From contig NZ_CVSF01000019.1 of NCBI RefSeq assembly GCF_001179925.1, positions 26,950 to 90,949 of the forward strand: DNA of 64,000 bases, read 5' to 3'. A program made the translations under genes and the position numbers. Position 1 is the first letter of the stretch. Each line of letters opens with the position of its first letter. The DNA is from Candidatus Pelagibacter communis. GTDB taxonomy: Bacteria > Pseudomonadota > Alphaproteobacteria > Pelagibacterales > Pelagibacteraceae. The notes under the pieces are model-generated. The model saw only the letters and a list, made by a program, of their open reading frames with translations. It was not told the origin of the DNA and searched no databases. Positions 17,530 to 28,311 of the stretch are shown here, piece after piece.

Positions 17530-19455
17530 TTAAGCGCTTTTTTCTTTATTTTCGTCTTTTACTTCTTCAAAGTCAGCATCAACAACATTATCGTCTTTTT
17601 TTTCCTTTTCATTTTTACCATCATCTTTATTAGGATCTGGTTTTGCACTTTGTTGCGATTTATAAATAGCTTCTCCAAGTTTCATTGAAGCTTGAACTAA
17701 ACTTTCAGTTTTCTTTTTAATATTTTCAATATCTTCACCTTTTAATGACTCTTTAAGAGCATTAGATCCATCCTCTATTGCTTTTTTTTCAGCATCTGAG
17801 ATTTTTGACCCGTGTTCTTTAAGATTTTTTTCAGTTGAATGTATTAAGGTATCTGCTTGATTTCTTACATCTACAGACTCTCTTTTCTTTTTATCCGCTT
17901 CTTTGTTAGCTTCGGCATCTTTAACCATTTTTTCAATTTCTTCATCACTTAGACCACCTGAGGCTTGGATTTGAATTTTTTGTTCTTTTCCAGTCCCCTT
18001 ATCTTTTGCCGATACGTTTACTATTCCGTTTGCGTCTATATCAAAAGTCACTTCAATTTGAGGAACTCCTCTAGGAGCAGGTGCAATACCAACTAATTCG
18101 AAATTTCCTAATATCTTATTATCAGCAGCCATTTCTCTTTCACCTTGAAGAACTCTTATTGATACAGCAGGCTGGTTATCTTCTGCAGTTGAAAAAACTT
18201 GACTTTTTTTAGTTGGAATAGTTGTATTTTTTTCAATTAACTTAGTAGAAACACCTCCCAATGTTTCAATACCCAAAGATAATGGTGTAACGTCAAGAAG
18301 AAGAACGTCCTTAACATCACCTTGTAAAACACCTGCTTGAATTGCAGCACCCATTGCTACCACTTCATCAGGATTTACACTTTTATTAGGTTCTTTTCCA
18401 AAAAAATTTTTAACTTCCTCAATTACTTTTGGCATTCTGGTCATACCACCAACCATTACTATTTCATCAACTTCGTTCGCAGTAATACCAGCATCCTTTA
18501 AAGCTGTCTTACATGGAGGCATAGTTTTAGCAATTAAATCTTCCACTAAAGCTTCTAATTTTGCCCTAGTCATTTTAATATTTATATGTTTTGGGCCAGT
18601 TTTATCCGCAGTTATAAATGGCAAGTTTACGTCAGTTTGTTCAGCTGACGATAATTCAATTTTAGCTTTTTCTGCAGCTTCTTTTAATCTTTGGAGTGCA
18701 AGTTTATCAGATTTTAAATCAATTCCATTATCTTTTTTAAATTCTGAAATTAAATATTCAACAATCGCATTATCAAAATCTTCTCCACCTAAAAATGTAT
18801 CTCCATTAGTTGATTTAACCTCAAAAACTCCATCACCTAGCTCAAGAATTGAAACATCAAAAGTTCCTCCACCTAAATCATAAACAGCAATCTTTTTATT
18901 TTGTTTTTTTTCTAAACCATATGCTAGAGATGCAGCCGTTGGTTCATTAATAATTCTTAAAACCTCTAAACCAGCAATTTTACCAGCATCTTTTGTTGCC
19001 TGTCTTTGTGCATCATTAAAGTAGGCAGGTACAGTTATAACCGCTTTTGTTACAGCTTGACCTAAATATTTTTCAGCTGTTTCCTTCATCTTTTGAAGAA
19101 TAAAAGCAGAAATTTGTGATGGAGAATATTTTTCACCTTTAGACTCAATCCAAGCATCACCTTTTTCTGAATTTACAATTTTAAATGGTGCAGCCTCAAT
19201 ATCTTTTTTTACTGTTGGGTCATCAAAATTTCTTCCTATTAATCTTTTTACTGCAAAAATTGTATTTTCTGGATTAGTTACAGCTTGTCTTTTTGCCGGT
19301 TGACCAATTAGTTTTTCGCTCTCATCAGTAAAAGCTACTACTGAAGGAGTTGTTCTTGCGCCTTCAGCATTTTCTAAAACTTTTGGCTGGCTACCTTCCA
19401 TTATTGCAACGCAAGAATTAGTAGTTCCAAGATCTATTCCTATAATTTTGCTCAT
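17530..19455 (-). CDS. dnaK: DnaK (Hsp70) chaperone
   Basis: ATP-dependent chaperone for nascent and stressed proteins. The 641-aa product has the Hsp70 start [19 protein letters not shown], the phosphate loop [13 protein letters not shown] near 193-205, VGGMTRMP near 335, and the hydrophobic linker [13 protein letters not shown] near 387-399. The acidic C-terminal tail carries GrpE/DnaJ-type flexibility but no EEVD. It has an upstream sigma-32-like promoter and a strong GAGAGGAG ribosome-binding site, so it can be induced independently of grpE. Confidence 0.99.
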   Translation of the reverse strand: MSKIIGIDLGTTNSCVAIMEGSQPKVLENAEGARTTPSVVAFTDESEKLIGQPAKRQAVTNPENTIFAVKRLIGRNFDDPTVKKDIEAAPFKIVNSEKGDAWIESKGEKYSPSQISAFILQKMKETAEKYLGQAVTKAVITVPAYFNDAQRQATKDAGKIAGLEVLRIINEPTAASLAYGLEKKQNKKIAVYDLGGGTFDVSILELGDGVFEVKSTNGDTFLGGEDFDNAIVEYLISEFKKDNGIDLKSDKLALQRLKEAAEKAKIELSSAEQTDVNLPFITADKTGPKHINIKMTRAKLEALVEDLIAKTMPPCKTALKDAGITANEVDEIVMVGGMTRMPKVIEEVKNFFGKEPNKSVNPDEVVAMGAAIQAGVLQGDVKDVLLLDVTPLSLGIETLGGVSTKLIEKNTTIPTKKSQVFSTAEDNQPAVSIRVLQGEREMAADNKILGNFELVGIAPAPRGVPQIEVTFDIDANGIVNVSAKDKGTGKEQKIQIQASGGLSDEEIEKMVKDAEANKEADKKKRESVDVRNQADTLIHSTEKNLKEHGSKISDAEKKAIEDGSNALKESLKGEDIENIKKKTESLVQASMKLGEAIYKSQQSAKPDPNKDDGKNEKEKKDDNVVDADFEEVKDENKEKSA

Positions 19456-19476
19456 AATATTGATTACTCCTCTCTC

Positions 19477-19504
19477 ATATAGGGGTTAAATTGAATTCTA
19501 CAAG
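19477..19504 (-). promoter_or_regulatory. Sigma-32 (RpoH) type heat-shock promoter of dnaK
   Basis: Reading the minus strand, CTTGTAG (19504-19498) and CCCCTATAT (19485-19477) are separated by 12 bases. This closely matches the heat-shock sigma pattern CTTGAAA / CCCCATNT. The implied transcript start falls about 15 bases before the dnaK ATG, next to the GAGAGGAG ribosome-binding site, so the leader would be very short. Confidence 0.75.
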
Positions 19505-19516
19505 TTACCCATACAA

Positions 19517-20137
19517 TTAATTATTATCCTTATTTTTAGTAGTTTTTAGTTGTTCCCCTCGTTCATTTTGTGATTTTTTGGAAACACCTACTAAAGAAGG
19601 CCTTAATAATCTATCTTTTATTGTAAAACCTTTTTGAACCTCTTGAATAATAGTTCCAGGTTCTTTCTCATCATCTTCAATTTCCATCATCGATTGATGC
19701 AAGTTTGGATCAAGCTTTTTATTTAAACATTCTATTTGTTTAATATTGTTTTTGTTAAAAATAGAAATTAATTCTTTATTTACAACTTTTAAATGATCTA
19801 AAATTTTTTGTAAGGCCTCAGTATCTTTCAACTTCTCGTCATTTTCCAAAGCCTGTTTAGATCTATCTAAATTATCAATTAAATTTAAAGCCTCTTTTGC
19901 AAATAAAAACCCACCATATTCAAAAGCATCTTCTTTTTCTTTTTCAAATCGTCTTCTTTGATTTTCCATTTCAGCTAATGTTCTTGATAATTTGTCTTCT
20001 AACTCTTTAATTTTATCTTCAGGTGTAGTCTCATCTTTTTTTTCATTTTCTGAAATTGGATCATTATGATTTTCGGTCTCAGTATTTTCCTCTGTTTCAT
20101 TAGAAGAATTATTTATTGGTTCTTGCTCTTTCTCCAT
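19517..20137 (-). CDS. grpE: GrpE, nucleotide-exchange factor for DnaK
   Basis: Releases ADP from DnaK. The 206-aa protein has a long acidic, disordered N-terminus (residues about 1-40), a coiled-coil (KIKELEDKLSRTLAEMENQRRRFEKEKEDA near 43-72), and the C-terminal beta domain with GFTIKDRLLRPSLVGVSK near 168-185, the family hallmark. It lies 61 bases upstream of dnaK and diverges from rdgB, from which only 42 bases separate it. No hrcA gene is adjacent, unlike in many alphaproteobacteria. Confidence 0.96.
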   Translation of the reverse strand: MEKEQEPINNSSNETEENTETENHNDPISENEKKDETTPEDKIKELEDKLSRTLAEMENQRRRFEKEKEDAFEYGGFLFAKEALNLIDNLDRSKQALENDEKLKDTEALQKILDHLKVVNKELISIFNKNNIKQIECLNKKLDPNLHQSMMEIEDDEKEPGTIIQEVQKGFTIKDRLLRPSLVGVSKKSQNERGEQLKTTKNKDNN

Positions 20138-20179
20138 AAGTTTATATATGGTAAGAATTTCTTAAATTACTAGATGTAA

Positions 20180-20776
20180 ATGAAAAAAATTAAGAATCTT
20201 TTAATAGGTACTAATAACAAGGGAAAATTAAAAGAAATTAGAGCACTGCTTCCAAAATATATCAAAACTTATTCTACATCAGATTTTAACTTGAAAAGCC
20301 CACGAGAAAGTGGCAAAACATTTGCAGATAATTCAATTATAAAATCAAAATATTTTTCAAAAAAAACAAATTTATTATGTCTTGCCGATGACTCAGGTTT
20401 AGAAATAGATATTCTTGATAAAGCACCTGGCATTTATTCAGCTAGATGGGGTGGAAAGAATTTAGACTTCAAAAAAGCAATCAAACGTGTTTATAGAGAA
20501 CTTGATAAAAAAGATAAAGATTGGAGAAATAAAAAAATAAAAGCAAGATTTATTTGTGTTCTCTCTGTAAGCTTCTTAAGTAAAACAATTAAATGCGTAA
20601 AAGGTAAAGTTGAAGGAACAATTTCAAATATACCTAAAGGAAAAAATGGATTTGGTTATGATCCTATTTTTATTCCTATTGGTAAAAAATTTACATTTGG
20701 TGAAATTTCTCCTAAATTGAAATATAAATCAGATCATCGATTTAAAGCATTCAAAAAAATTAAAAAATTTCTATAA
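20180..20776 (+). CDS. rdgB: RdgB, XTP/dITP diphosphatase
   Basis: House-cleaning pyrophosphatase that removes inosine and xanthosine triphosphates from the nucleotide pool. The 198-aa protein has the N-terminal IGTNNKGKLKEI motif near 9-20 and the catalytic ADDSGLEIDILDKAPGIYSARWGG block near 67-90. GKNGFGYDPIFIP near 153-165 and the C-terminal SDHRFKAFKK (for SHRxxAL) complete the family pattern. It diverges from grpE, and its end overlaps the LpoA-like gene by 17 bases tail-to-tail. Confidence 0.96.
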   Translation: MKKIKNLLIGTNNKGKLKEIRALLPKYIKTYSTSDFNLKSPRESGKTFADNSIIKSKYFSKKTNLLCLADDSGLEIDILDKAPGIYSARWGGKNLDFKKAIKRVYRELDKKDKDWRNKKIKARFICVLSVSFLSKTIKCVKGKVEGTISNIPKGKNGFGYDPIFIPIGKKFTFGEISPKLKYKSDHRFKAFKKIKKFL

Positions 20777-21914
20777 GAGAACCATTTTCAATTTTGTAAA
20801 AATTAAGACGGTGATTAATTTTGTTATCTTTGATATCAAAAATTCCAATTTTTCCTTTAAAAGAGTTCTTTGCATTAAATGCTTTATTAATTTCATTAAT
20901 ATCATTTTTTAAAGATAGATAATATATTAAACCCACCAAATCATAACTTAATAAAGATATGTGATTTGGATCTTCGTTAAATTTATTTAAAAATTTTTTT
21001 TTAAATTCTTCTAGGTTTTTTTTATTTATTGAAGGGTAATATATTGGTTGTGAAGCAGTTTCATTTAGTAAACTTTCATCAAACCACTGATTAAATGTCA
21101 TAAAATATTTATCTTTTGGTGACACATCAGTATAAAGCAATGAGGTTATAATACTCTTAAGACTTTCATCAAAATCTGCAATTATTACAGAGTCAAAATT
21201 AACATTCCCAATTGTATATCTTTTCTTAAGATTTTTTATTTTTCTTTCTTTGTTTGGATCATCTGAATTTTCTAATCTCGTTATTTCATCTATTAAATTT
21301 TGTTTTCTGATTTCGTAGTTTGTAATTTTCTCAATTTGTTTAGTTAATTTCGTAGGCTCAATGTCGTAAAAATATTGTTTTGAAGTTTTAATTCTCGATT
21401 TTTTAATTCCTTCTTTTACTTCTAAATCATAATTTAAATTAGGTATTAAAAATATTGTTTTTTTTATCTTATTTTGATCAATAAATTTCTTTATTGTGTT
21501 CAATTGAGAAGTTGAGTTTATTCCAGTGCTAATAACATTATTTGGTAGATTTAATGTTTTATTAGTGAATGATAAAAATGTTAGATTCTTTAATTCATCT
21601 AAATAGATTAGATTTTCATAAAAAACTGGTCCGATAACCAAATTAATTCCAAGTTTCTCTAATTCAACAGCAGATCTTAATGTTTTTTTTGGATCAGATT
21701 GAGTATCTTTTGGAAATATTTCTAAATTTTCTGAGTTGATATCTTTTAAAGCTAAGCGTGTAGCTTTTACTATCTGTTTACCAATTTCTGCATTATCTCC
21801 TGATAATGGTACAAGTAAACCTATTCTGACTTTAATTTCCTCAGTTAAACTTGAGTTAATGGTAAAAAATAAATTACAAAAGCAAAAGAAAAGTATAGTG
21901 AAAATTTTCTTCAT
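20760..21914 (-). CDS. LpoA/YraM-like periplasmic penicillin-binding-protein activator
   Basis: A 384-aa secreted protein with a signal peptide (hydrophobic residues about 3-18, likely cleaved near 24). It has a periplasmic ligand-binding fold (VRIGLLVPLSGDNAEIGKQI near 29-48, then LVIGPVFYENL near 93-103). This resembles the C-terminal domain of LpoA, which activates penicillin-binding proteins. The position back-to-back with rsmI and close to a DolP-like BON gene matches the yraL-lpoA-yraN-yraP neighbourhood of gammaproteobacteria. It lacks the N-terminal TPR domain of enteric LpoA and a lipobox. A solute-binding protein is the alternative. Confidence 0.7.
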   Translation of the reverse strand: MKKIFTILFFCFCNLFFTINSSLTEEIKVRIGLLVPLSGDNAEIGKQIVKATRLALKDINSENLEIFPKDTQSDPKKTLRSAVELEKLGINLVIGPVFYENLIYLDELKNLTFLSFTNKTLNLPNNVISTGINSTSQLNTIKKFIDQNKIKKTIFLIPNLNYDLEVKEGIKKSRIKTSKQYFYDIEPTKLTKQIEKITNYEIRKQNLIDEITRLENSDDPNKERKIKNLKKRYTIGNVNFDSVIIADFDESLKSIITSLLYTDVSPKDKYFMTFNQWFDESLLNETASQPIYYPSINKKNLEEFKKKFLNKFNEDPNHISLLSYDLVGLIYYLSLKNDINEINKAFNAKNSFKGKIGIFDIKDNKINHRLNFYKIENGSLIEIF

Positions 21915-21948
21915 TTGATGTTAGTAATACTTTAATACTGTTTAAATT

Positions 21949-22809
21949 ATGGTAAACCCTATATCACACAATAATAAGTTAAAAAAAGGGTTATATTTAA
22001 TACCAACTCCAATAGGTAACTTAGCAGATATTACTTTAAGAGCCATAGAATTATTAAAAAATTCAGATTTCATTCTTTGTGAAGATACCCGGGTGTCAAA
22101 AAAATTGTTAGATAAACTCATGATAAAAACAAAATTAATTTCCTATCATAAATTTAATGAAGTAAAAAATTTAAATAAAATAATTGATTTACTAAAAGAT
22201 AATAAAATTGTTTCATTAATTTCTGATGCAGGAACACCAAGTATTTCTGATCCAGGTGCTATTTTGATTAATAAGTGTTTGCAATATAATATTAATGTAA
22301 TTCCATTACCTGGTCCTTCAGCTGTTACAACCGCAGTATCTATAAGTGGTTTTAGCGAAAAATATTTATTCTATGGTTTTTTTCCTGAGAAAGAAAAAAA
22401 GATTAAAGAAGAGTTAGATAAATTATCTAATTTAAATTTTTGTTTTGTTTTCTTTGTTTCACCAAAAAAAATTAATAAAATAATTCCACATCTAAAGAAT
22501 TATTTTGATGATAGAAAAATATTGATATGTAGAGAAATTTCTAAATATTATGAGGAATTTATAAGATCTAATTTGAATGAATTAGAACTTTTTAAAAATG
22601 AACCAAAAGGTGAATTGACCCTAGTTATATCTGAAAAAATAATTGATAAAAAAAAGTCACTTTTTTTAAGTGAATCAGATAAAAGAGATATAAAAATAAT
22701 GATTAACAAACTAAGTTTAAGAGAGATAACTGATTTTATTTCCCAGAAAAGCAATATTCCAAAAAAAGAAATTTATAATTATTGTTTGAGGTTGAAAAAT
22801 GAAAAATAA
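21949..22809 (+). CDS. rsmI: RsmI, 16S rRNA 2'-O-C1402 methyltransferase
   Basis: SAM-dependent enzyme that 2'-O-methylates C1402 in the ribosomal P-site. The 286-aa protein has LYLIPTPIGNLADITLRA near 15-32, CEDTRVSKKLL near 44-54, SDAGTPSISDPG near 91-102 and PLPGPSAVTTAVSISGF near 119-135, all typical. The C-terminal helical region is complete. It overlaps the downstream BON lipoprotein gene by 11 bases. Enteric yraN, often next to it, is missing here. Confidence 0.96.
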   Translation: MVNPISHNNKLKKGLYLIPTPIGNLADITLRAIELLKNSDFILCEDTRVSKKLLDKLMIKTKLISYHKFNEVKNLNKIIDLLKDNKIVSLISDAGTPSISDPGAILINKCLQYNINVIPLPGPSAVTTAVSISGFSEKYLFYGFFPEKEKKIKEELDKLSNLNFCFVFFVSPKKINKIIPHLKNYFDDRKILICREISKYYEEFIRSNLNELELFKNEPKGELTLVISEKIIDKKKSLFLSESDKRDIKIMINKLSLREITDFISQKSNIPKKEIYNYCLRLKNEK

Positions 22810-23392
22810 ATTATTTGTAATTTTTTTTGCTTGTTTAGTTTTAACAGGATGCGCGGGCGTCGCTTCCAAGGGTATTTTTGGGACTGGAGTTAGTGTTGCA
22901 TTTGATCCGAGGTCAGTCGGAACACAAGTTGATGACTCTATAATGCAAAAAAATTTGTCAGCTAGAGTTATATTGATGGATAAAAAATATTTATTATCAA
23001 TTAAATCAAAAGTATTAGATGGTAGAATATTTTTGACAGGCAAAGTAGACAGCCCTGAGGAAAAATTAAAACTTACTAAACTTGCTTGGGAGACAGATGG
23101 AGTAAGATCAGTTAGAAATGATATCAAAATCAAAGAGGAATTTAATTTTCAACAATCTGCAAAAGATATTTTGATAACATCTCAATTGAGAGCAGCAATG
23201 ATTTTTAATAAAAATATAAAAGCTACAAATTATCAAATTGATACATATAAAAAGAAAATTTACGTCTATGGTATAGCTTTAACAATCAATGAGAAAGACG
23301 AAGTTATAAGTGAAGCAAAAGAAATTTTAGATGTTGAAAATGTCATAGCAAGTATAATTCTTGTAGACGATTTAAGAATTCAAAAAGATTAA
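22799..23392 (+). CDS. dolP: DolP/YraP-like BON-domain outer-membrane lipoprotein
   Basis: A 197-aa predicted lipoprotein with a signal ending LVLTGCAG (lipidated Cys at about residue 18). Two BON domains follow, about residues 47-115 (SIKSKVLDGRIFLTGKVDSPEEK) and 122-195 (ITSQLRAAM and KIYVYGIALTINEKDEV). BON proteins bind anionic phospholipid, and DolP supports outer-membrane integrity and BAM function. It overlaps the rsmI end by 11 bases, so translation is probably coupled. It ends immediately against the convergent maeB stop, with no spacer. Confidence 0.88.
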   Translation: MKNKLFVIFFACLVLTGCAGVASKGIFGTGVSVAFDPRSVGTQVDDSIMQKNLSARVILMDKKYLLSIKSKVLDGRIFLTGKVDSPEEKLKLTKLAWETDGVRSVRNDIKIKEEFNFQQSAKDILITSQLRAAMIFNKNIKATNYQIDTYKKKIYVYGIALTINEKDEVISEAKEILDVENVIASIILVDDLRIQKD

Positions 23393-25675
23393 TTAGATTT
23401 TATAATCAATAACATCAGCAGAATAAGCAGCTATTGATGCTAAATTTATCAATTCAGAGGTTGATGTTCTCAAAGGGGCTATTTCTATTGGAAGACCCAA
23501 ACCAACTAATAAAGGACCTATAACTTTTGCATCACCTAAAGTTTTCATCATTTTATAAGATATAGCTGCACTATGTTGACCGGGCATTATCAATATATTT
23601 GCATTACCAACAATTTTTGAAAACGGGTAAAGATTTTTATATTCTTCATTTAAAGCAACATCTGGCTGCATATCTCCATCAAATTCAAAATCCACTTTTT
23701 TTTCTTTTAAAATATCCACTGCTTTTTTTATATGTTTAGTACGACTAGTTTCTGGTTGTCCAAATGTTGAGTGAGATACAAAAGCTACTTTTGGTTCAAA
23801 ACCAAAAAGGCGTACCACTCTTGCTGCAGAGACTGCAATCTCTGACATTTGCTCTGAAGTTGGATATTCGTGCACACTTGTGTCAGCAACAAAAATAGTT
23901 TTTCCTTTGTGGACAACTAAGTTTAAACCAAACATTATTTCTCCTGGTCTAGGATTTACAACTTGTTTTATTTTATCCAATGATGCTCCAAATCTTCTAG
24001 TGTTACCAGTTACAGCACCATCTGCATCCCCGCAAGCAACCATACATGATGCCCAAACGACCCTATCATTTCTTACAAGTCTGTCGCAATCCCATTCTAA
24101 CATACCTTGTTCTCTTTGCAGTTTTTTGAATAAATACTGAACGTATTTTTTTCTTTTTTCAGTATCTTTTGAATTTACAATTTCTATGTCAAAGTTTTGA
24201 TCATAACCAATTTTTTTTATTTGCTCTTTTACTTTTTCTTCCTTACCTATTAAAATTGGGATACCTAATTTAGAGTTCTTAAAAGCAATTGCTGCTTTTA
24301 ATGTATTTATATCTTCACCATCAGCGAAAACTATTCGTTTTTGATGTTTTTTAATATAATTGTTAATACCTTGCATAATTGTAACAGTAGGGTCTAAGCG
24401 TTGTTTTAGCTGTTCTTTATATTGTTCAAAATCAACTATAGGTTTTCTAGCAACGTTACTATCCATAGCTGCTTTTGCAACAGCTGCAGGTATTACACTT
24501 ATTAATCTTGGATCAAATGTTGATGGTATTATGTAATCTTTACCATAGTGAGGTCTTTCTCCTCCCATTGCTGCAACAACTTCATCTGGAACATCTTCTC
24601 TGGCTAAATTTGCTATAGCATTAGCTGCAGCCACTTTCATTTCTTCATTAATTGTTTTTGATCTTACGTCTAGTGCACCTCTAAATATATAAGGGAATCC
24701 AATTAAATTATTTACTTGATTTGGATAATCAGATCTTCCAGTTGCAATGATTGCATCATCTCGAACTTCCTCGATCTCCTCTGGAGTGATCTCTGGATCA
24801 GGATTAGCGCAGGCAAATATAATTGGATTTTTAGCCATTTTCTTTACCATATCTTTAGTTAGAGCTCCTTTGGCAGATAATCCTAAAAATACATCTGCAT
24901 CTTTAATTGCATCTGATAAAACTCGATCTTTAGTTTCGATAGCGTGACTTGATTTCCATTGATTAAGATTTTCTCTACCCCTATAGATTACTCCTTTTCT
25001 GTCTATCATAGTAATATTTTTTTGTGGTACTCCAGTATTTTTAAATAAATTTGTACATGCCATAGCTGATGCACCTGCACCATTAACAACAATTTTAATT
25101 TTTTTTATTGACTTTTTGCTTATGTCTAGAGCATTAATTAAAGCAGCTGTGGTAATAATTGCTGTACCATGTTGGTCATCGTGAAAAACAGGTATATCCA
25201 AAATTTCTTTTAATTTCTCTTCTATCTCAAAACAATCTGGTGCTGCAATATCTTCTAGATTAATTCCGCCAAAACTAGGAGCAAAATTTTTGATAGACCT
25301 TATGATTTCATCTGCATCCTTGCAATCAATTTCAAGATCGATAGAGTCTATATCAGCAAATCTTTTGAACAAGACTGCTTTACCTTCCATTACAGGCTTA
25401 GATGCTAGAGCCCCCAAATTTCCCATACCAAGAATTGCAGAACCATTACTGATAACTGCAACAAGATTTCCTTTACTTGTATAATCATAGGCTTTCTCTG
25501 GATTTTCACTTATTGCTTTTACAGGAGCTGCAACTCCAGGTGAATATGCTAAAGCGAGGTCTCTTTTTGTTGTCATATTTTTAGAAGATATTATTTCTAA
25601 TTTTCCCGGCTTTTTATGTGTATGAAATTCTAAAGCTTCTTTTTCTGTATAATGATCTGTTTTTGTTTTTTTCAT
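23393..25675 (-). CDS. maeB: MaeB, NADP-dependent malic enzyme with phosphotransacetylase-like domain
   Basis: Oxidatively decarboxylates malate to pyruvate, supplying NADPH. The 760-aa two-domain protein has a malic-enzyme half (residues about 1-430, with DLALAYSPGVAAP near 38-50, FHDDQHGTAI near 162-171 and VVNGAGASAMACTNLF near 196-211). The second half is a phosphate-acetyltransferase-like domain (about 435-760, ending TSTSELINLASIAAY). In hybrid malic enzymes the second domain is regulatory, responding to acetyl-CoA. Length and order match the family. Confidence 0.96.
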   Translation of the reverse strand: MKKTKTDHYTEKEALEFHTHKKPGKLEIISSKNMTTKRDLALAYSPGVAAPVKAISENPEKAYDYTSKGNLVAVISNGSAILGMGNLGALASKPVMEGKAVLFKRFADIDSIDLEIDCKDADEIIRSIKNFAPSFGGINLEDIAAPDCFEIEEKLKEILDIPVFHDDQHGTAIITTAALINALDISKKSIKKIKIVVNGAGASAMACTNLFKNTGVPQKNITMIDRKGVIYRGRENLNQWKSSHAIETKDRVLSDAIKDADVFLGLSAKGALTKDMVKKMAKNPIIFACANPDPEITPEEIEEVRDDAIIATGRSDYPNQVNNLIGFPYIFRGALDVRSKTINEEMKVAAANAIANLAREDVPDEVVAAMGGERPHYGKDYIIPSTFDPRLISVIPAAVAKAAMDSNVARKPIVDFEQYKEQLKQRLDPTVTIMQGINNYIKKHQKRIVFADGEDINTLKAAIAFKNSKLGIPILIGKEEKVKEQIKKIGYDQNFDIEIVNSKDTEKRKKYVQYLFKKLQREQGMLEWDCDRLVRNDRVVWASCMVACGDADGAVTGNTRRFGASLDKIKQVVNPRPGEIMFGLNLVVHKGKTIFVADTSVHEYPTSEQMSEIAVSAARVVRLFGFEPKVAFVSHSTFGQPETSRTKHIKKAVDILKEKKVDFEFDGDMQPDVALNEEYKNLYPFSKIVGNANILIMPGQHSAAISYKMMKTLGDAKVIGPLLVGLGLPIEIAPLRTSTSELINLASIAAYSADVIDYKI

Positions 25676-25725
25676 TATTGATAATTAGATGTACAAATGG
25701 GGTAAAATTAAGACTAATATGATTT

Positions 25726-27255
25726 ATGAACTTAATTAAGTCAACTGGGACTTTTAGCTTTTTTACAATAATCAGTAGGTTGCTAGGTTATTTGAGAGAT
25801 ATTTTGGTTGCCATTTTTCTTGGGACTGGTTTTTTAGCTGATGTTTTTTTTGTAGCATTCAGAATACCGAATACATTTAGAAGATTATTTGCTGAAGGAA
25901 CTTTTAATGCAGCTTTTGTTCCCAGCTATTCTACAGAAATAGTTAAAGGAAAAACAAATTCAAATAACTTTGCTAATGAAGTTTTTAATCTTCTATTATT
26001 AATTTTATTATCTTTAGTACTAATAATTCAAATATTCATGCCTTTATTTGTTTCATTAATTGCCCCTGGTTTTATTGAAGATAATGAAAAAATGAAATTA
26101 GCGATCAATCTTACGAGAATTACTATTCCATTTTTGATTTTAGTGTCATTAGCATCTTTTTTTTCAGCAATACTTAATACCCATAATAGATTTGCCGAGT
26201 CAGCTGCAGCACCAATTATTTTAAATATTGTTTTAATAATTATCTTATTATTTGGTAATTTCTTAGATGATAAATTGGTTTATTATCTATCTTATGGAGT
26301 TACTTTAGCAGGTTTATTACAACTCATATTTTTATATTCTTTTGTAAAGAAATATCTAAATATAAGATTAAGAATAAAATTAAAAGTATCTAAAAAAGTA
26401 AAATATTTTTTTAAAAAACTTCTTCCAAGTATATTTTCTTCAGGTGTTACCCAAATTAACATTTTAATTGGGACAATTATTGCATCTTTTCAAGCAAGTG
26501 CTGTTTCATATCTTTATTATGCGGATAGGATTTATCAAATTAATTTAGCAATTGCAGGAATCGCAATTGGAATTGTAATTCTTCCACAATTATCAAAACA
26601 AATAAGTTTTAAAAATAAAAAAAAAATTGATTTTATTCAAAATAAAGCTTTAGAATTAAGTTTATTTCTAAGTTTACCTGCATCAGTAGCTTTATTAATT
26701 GCAGCCAATCAGATTATTTCTGCATTATTTGGATATGGTCAATTTGATGAAAACTCAGTATTAAATTCAGCTAAAGCACTTTATTACTTTGGTTTAGGCT
26801 TGCCTGCTTTCGCAATGATTAAAGTTTTTTCAAGTTTCTTTTTTGCAAATCATGATACAAAAACTCCTTTTTATATTTCGTTAGTGTCTGTGTTATTAAA
26901 CATAATAATTAGTGTTTATTTCTTTAGGTCTATTGGTTTTATAATAATTCCAATAGCGACGACAATTTCTTCGTGGTTTAATTCAATACTATTATTTTTA
27001 TTCCTTAAAAAAAGAAATTTATTTAGTTTCAATAAAATTTTTTTCATACGTTTTTTTAAAATCGTAGTTTCCTCAATATTAATGGGTTTATTTTTTAATT
27101 ATTTGATGATTCTATTTAATCATCAACTATCTTTTGGAAATTCTCTAAAATCTATATATCTAATTTTATCAGTTATTTTAGGGCTGGGCTTTTATTTGAT
27201 GATATCTTATTTGATCAAGGCTTTTCAATTAGAGGATATTAAATTAAAGTATTAA
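25726..27255 (+). CDS. murJ: MurJ, lipid II flippase
   Basis: Inner-membrane MOP-superfamily transporter that flips the peptidoglycan precursor lipid II. The 509-aa protein is hydrophobic throughout, with about 14 predicted membrane helices. The N-terminal [18 protein letters not shown] and [22 protein letters not shown] segments (near residues 7-24 and 44-65) are conserved in MviN/MurJ and include charged residues needed for transport. It diverges from maeB and stops 2 bases before trpS. Confidence 0.95.
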   Translation: MNLIKSTGTFSFFTIISRLLGYLRDILVAIFLGTGFLADVFFVAFRIPNTFRRLFAEGTFNAAFVPSYSTEIVKGKTNSNNFANEVFNLLLLILLSLVLIIQIFMPLFVSLIAPGFIEDNEKMKLAINLTRITIPFLILVSLASFFSAILNTHNRFAESAAAPIILNIVLIIILLFGNFLDDKLVYYLSYGVTLAGLLQLIFLYSFVKKYLNIRLRIKLKVSKKVKYFFKKLLPSIFSSGVTQINILIGTIIASFQASAVSYLYYADRIYQINLAIAGIAIGIVILPQLSKQISFKNKKKIDFIQNKALELSLFLSLPASVALLIAANQIISALFGYGQFDENSVLNSAKALYYFGLGLPAFAMIKVFSSFFFANHDTKTPFYISLVSVLLNIIISVYFFRSIGFIIIPIATTISSWFNSILLFLFLKKRNLFSFNKIFFIRFFKIVVSSILMGLFFNYLMILFNHQLSFGNSLKSIYLILSVILGLGFYLMISYLIKAFQLEDIKLKY

Positions 27256-27257
27256 TA

Positions 27258-28259
27258 ATGGGTAAAAAAATATTTTCAGGTGTACAGCCGACAGGTAATT
27301 TACATTTAGGAAACTATTTGGGTGCAATTAAGAATTTTGTTGATTTGAATAATGAACCTGCAAATGAGTGTGTTTTTTGTGTTGTTGATTTGCATGCCAT
27401 TACGGTTAATCAAGATCCCCAAGAGCTTAGAAATAATATAAGAGAAACTGTTGCAACATTTATCGCTTGCGGAATAAATCCTGAAAAAAGTATCATTTTT
27501 AATCAATCTGCTGTGCCAGCACATTCCGAAGCTGCTTGGTTATTAAGTTGCGTTGCAAGAATGGGCTGGTTAAATAGAATGACACAATTTAAAGAAAAGG
27601 CAGGTAAAGACAAAGAAAAAGCAAGCATTGGATTATATTCTTATCCAATATTAATGGCAGCTGACATTTTATTATATGACACCACACATGTACCTGTAGG
27701 ACAAGATCAAAAACAACATCTTGAACTATGCAGAGATATTGCTCAAAAATTTAATAATGATTATGGAGTTGATGACTTTTTAAAAATTCCCGAACCGCTT
27801 ATTCAAAAACAGTTTTCAAGAATAATGAGTCTAAAAGATGGAACAAAAAAAATGAGTAAATCTGAGTTATCAGATTTGAGTAGAATAAACTTAACAGACG
27901 ATAAGGACTTAATAGTAAACAAAATTAAGAAAGCAAAAACAGACCCACTTCCATTACCTTCAAATACTGATGAGTTAATGAAAAGACCAGAAGCTAGAAA
28001 TCTTCTAGAAATTTATTCAAGTCTGAAAAATTCATCTTTAGATAATTCAGTTGGTGAATTTAAAGGAAAAAAATTTTCAGATTTCAAAGATAAACTTACT
28101 CAGCTTTTAGTTGAAAAAATTAATCCTATCACATTAGAAATAAAAAAATTAGTTAATGATAAAGGATTTTTGGATAAAATACTTTTGGAAGGTCATAAGA
28201 AAGCCAACAATATTGCCTCTAAAAAGATAAAAAAAATGCAAGAAATAATAGGCTTTTAA
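27258..28259 (+). CDS. trpS: TrpS, tryptophanyl-tRNA synthetase
   Basis: Class I synthetase charging tRNA-Trp. The 333-aa protein has the HIGH-equivalent [11 protein letters not shown] near residues 13-23, [14 protein letters not shown] near 84-97, and the KMSKS loop [10 protein letters not shown] near 198-207. Length is normal. It follows murJ with 2 bases between, suggesting a murJ-trpS transcript. Bases 27587-27648, which encode residues around 111-130, reappear exactly in reverse complement at the right-hand end of the window. Confidence 0.97.
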   Translation: MGKKIFSGVQPTGNLHLGNYLGAIKNFVDLNNEPANECVFCVVDLHAITVNQDPQELRNNIRETVATFIACGINPEKSIIFNQSAVPAHSEAAWLLSCVARMGWLNRMTQFKEKAGKDKEKASIGLYSYPILMAADILLYDTTHVPVGQDQKQHLELCRDIAQKFNNDYGVDDFLKIPEPLIQKQFSRIMSLKDGTKKMSKSELSDLSRINLTDDKDLIVNKIKKAKTDPLPLPSNTDELMKRPEARNLLEIYSSLKNSSLDNSVGEFKGKKFSDFKDKLTQLLVEKINPITLEIKKLVNDKGFLDKILLEGHKKANNIASKKIKKMQEIIGF

Positions 28260-28311
28260 ATTAATTACTTAAACAAGTTTCAATTTTAAAATTATTGACT
28301 ATATATAAATC

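Noticed and set aside
22717..23133. 138-codon minus-strand frame across the end of rsmI and the DolP-like gene
   Set aside because: Both plus-strand genes have strong motifs. The minus frame shows no family signature.
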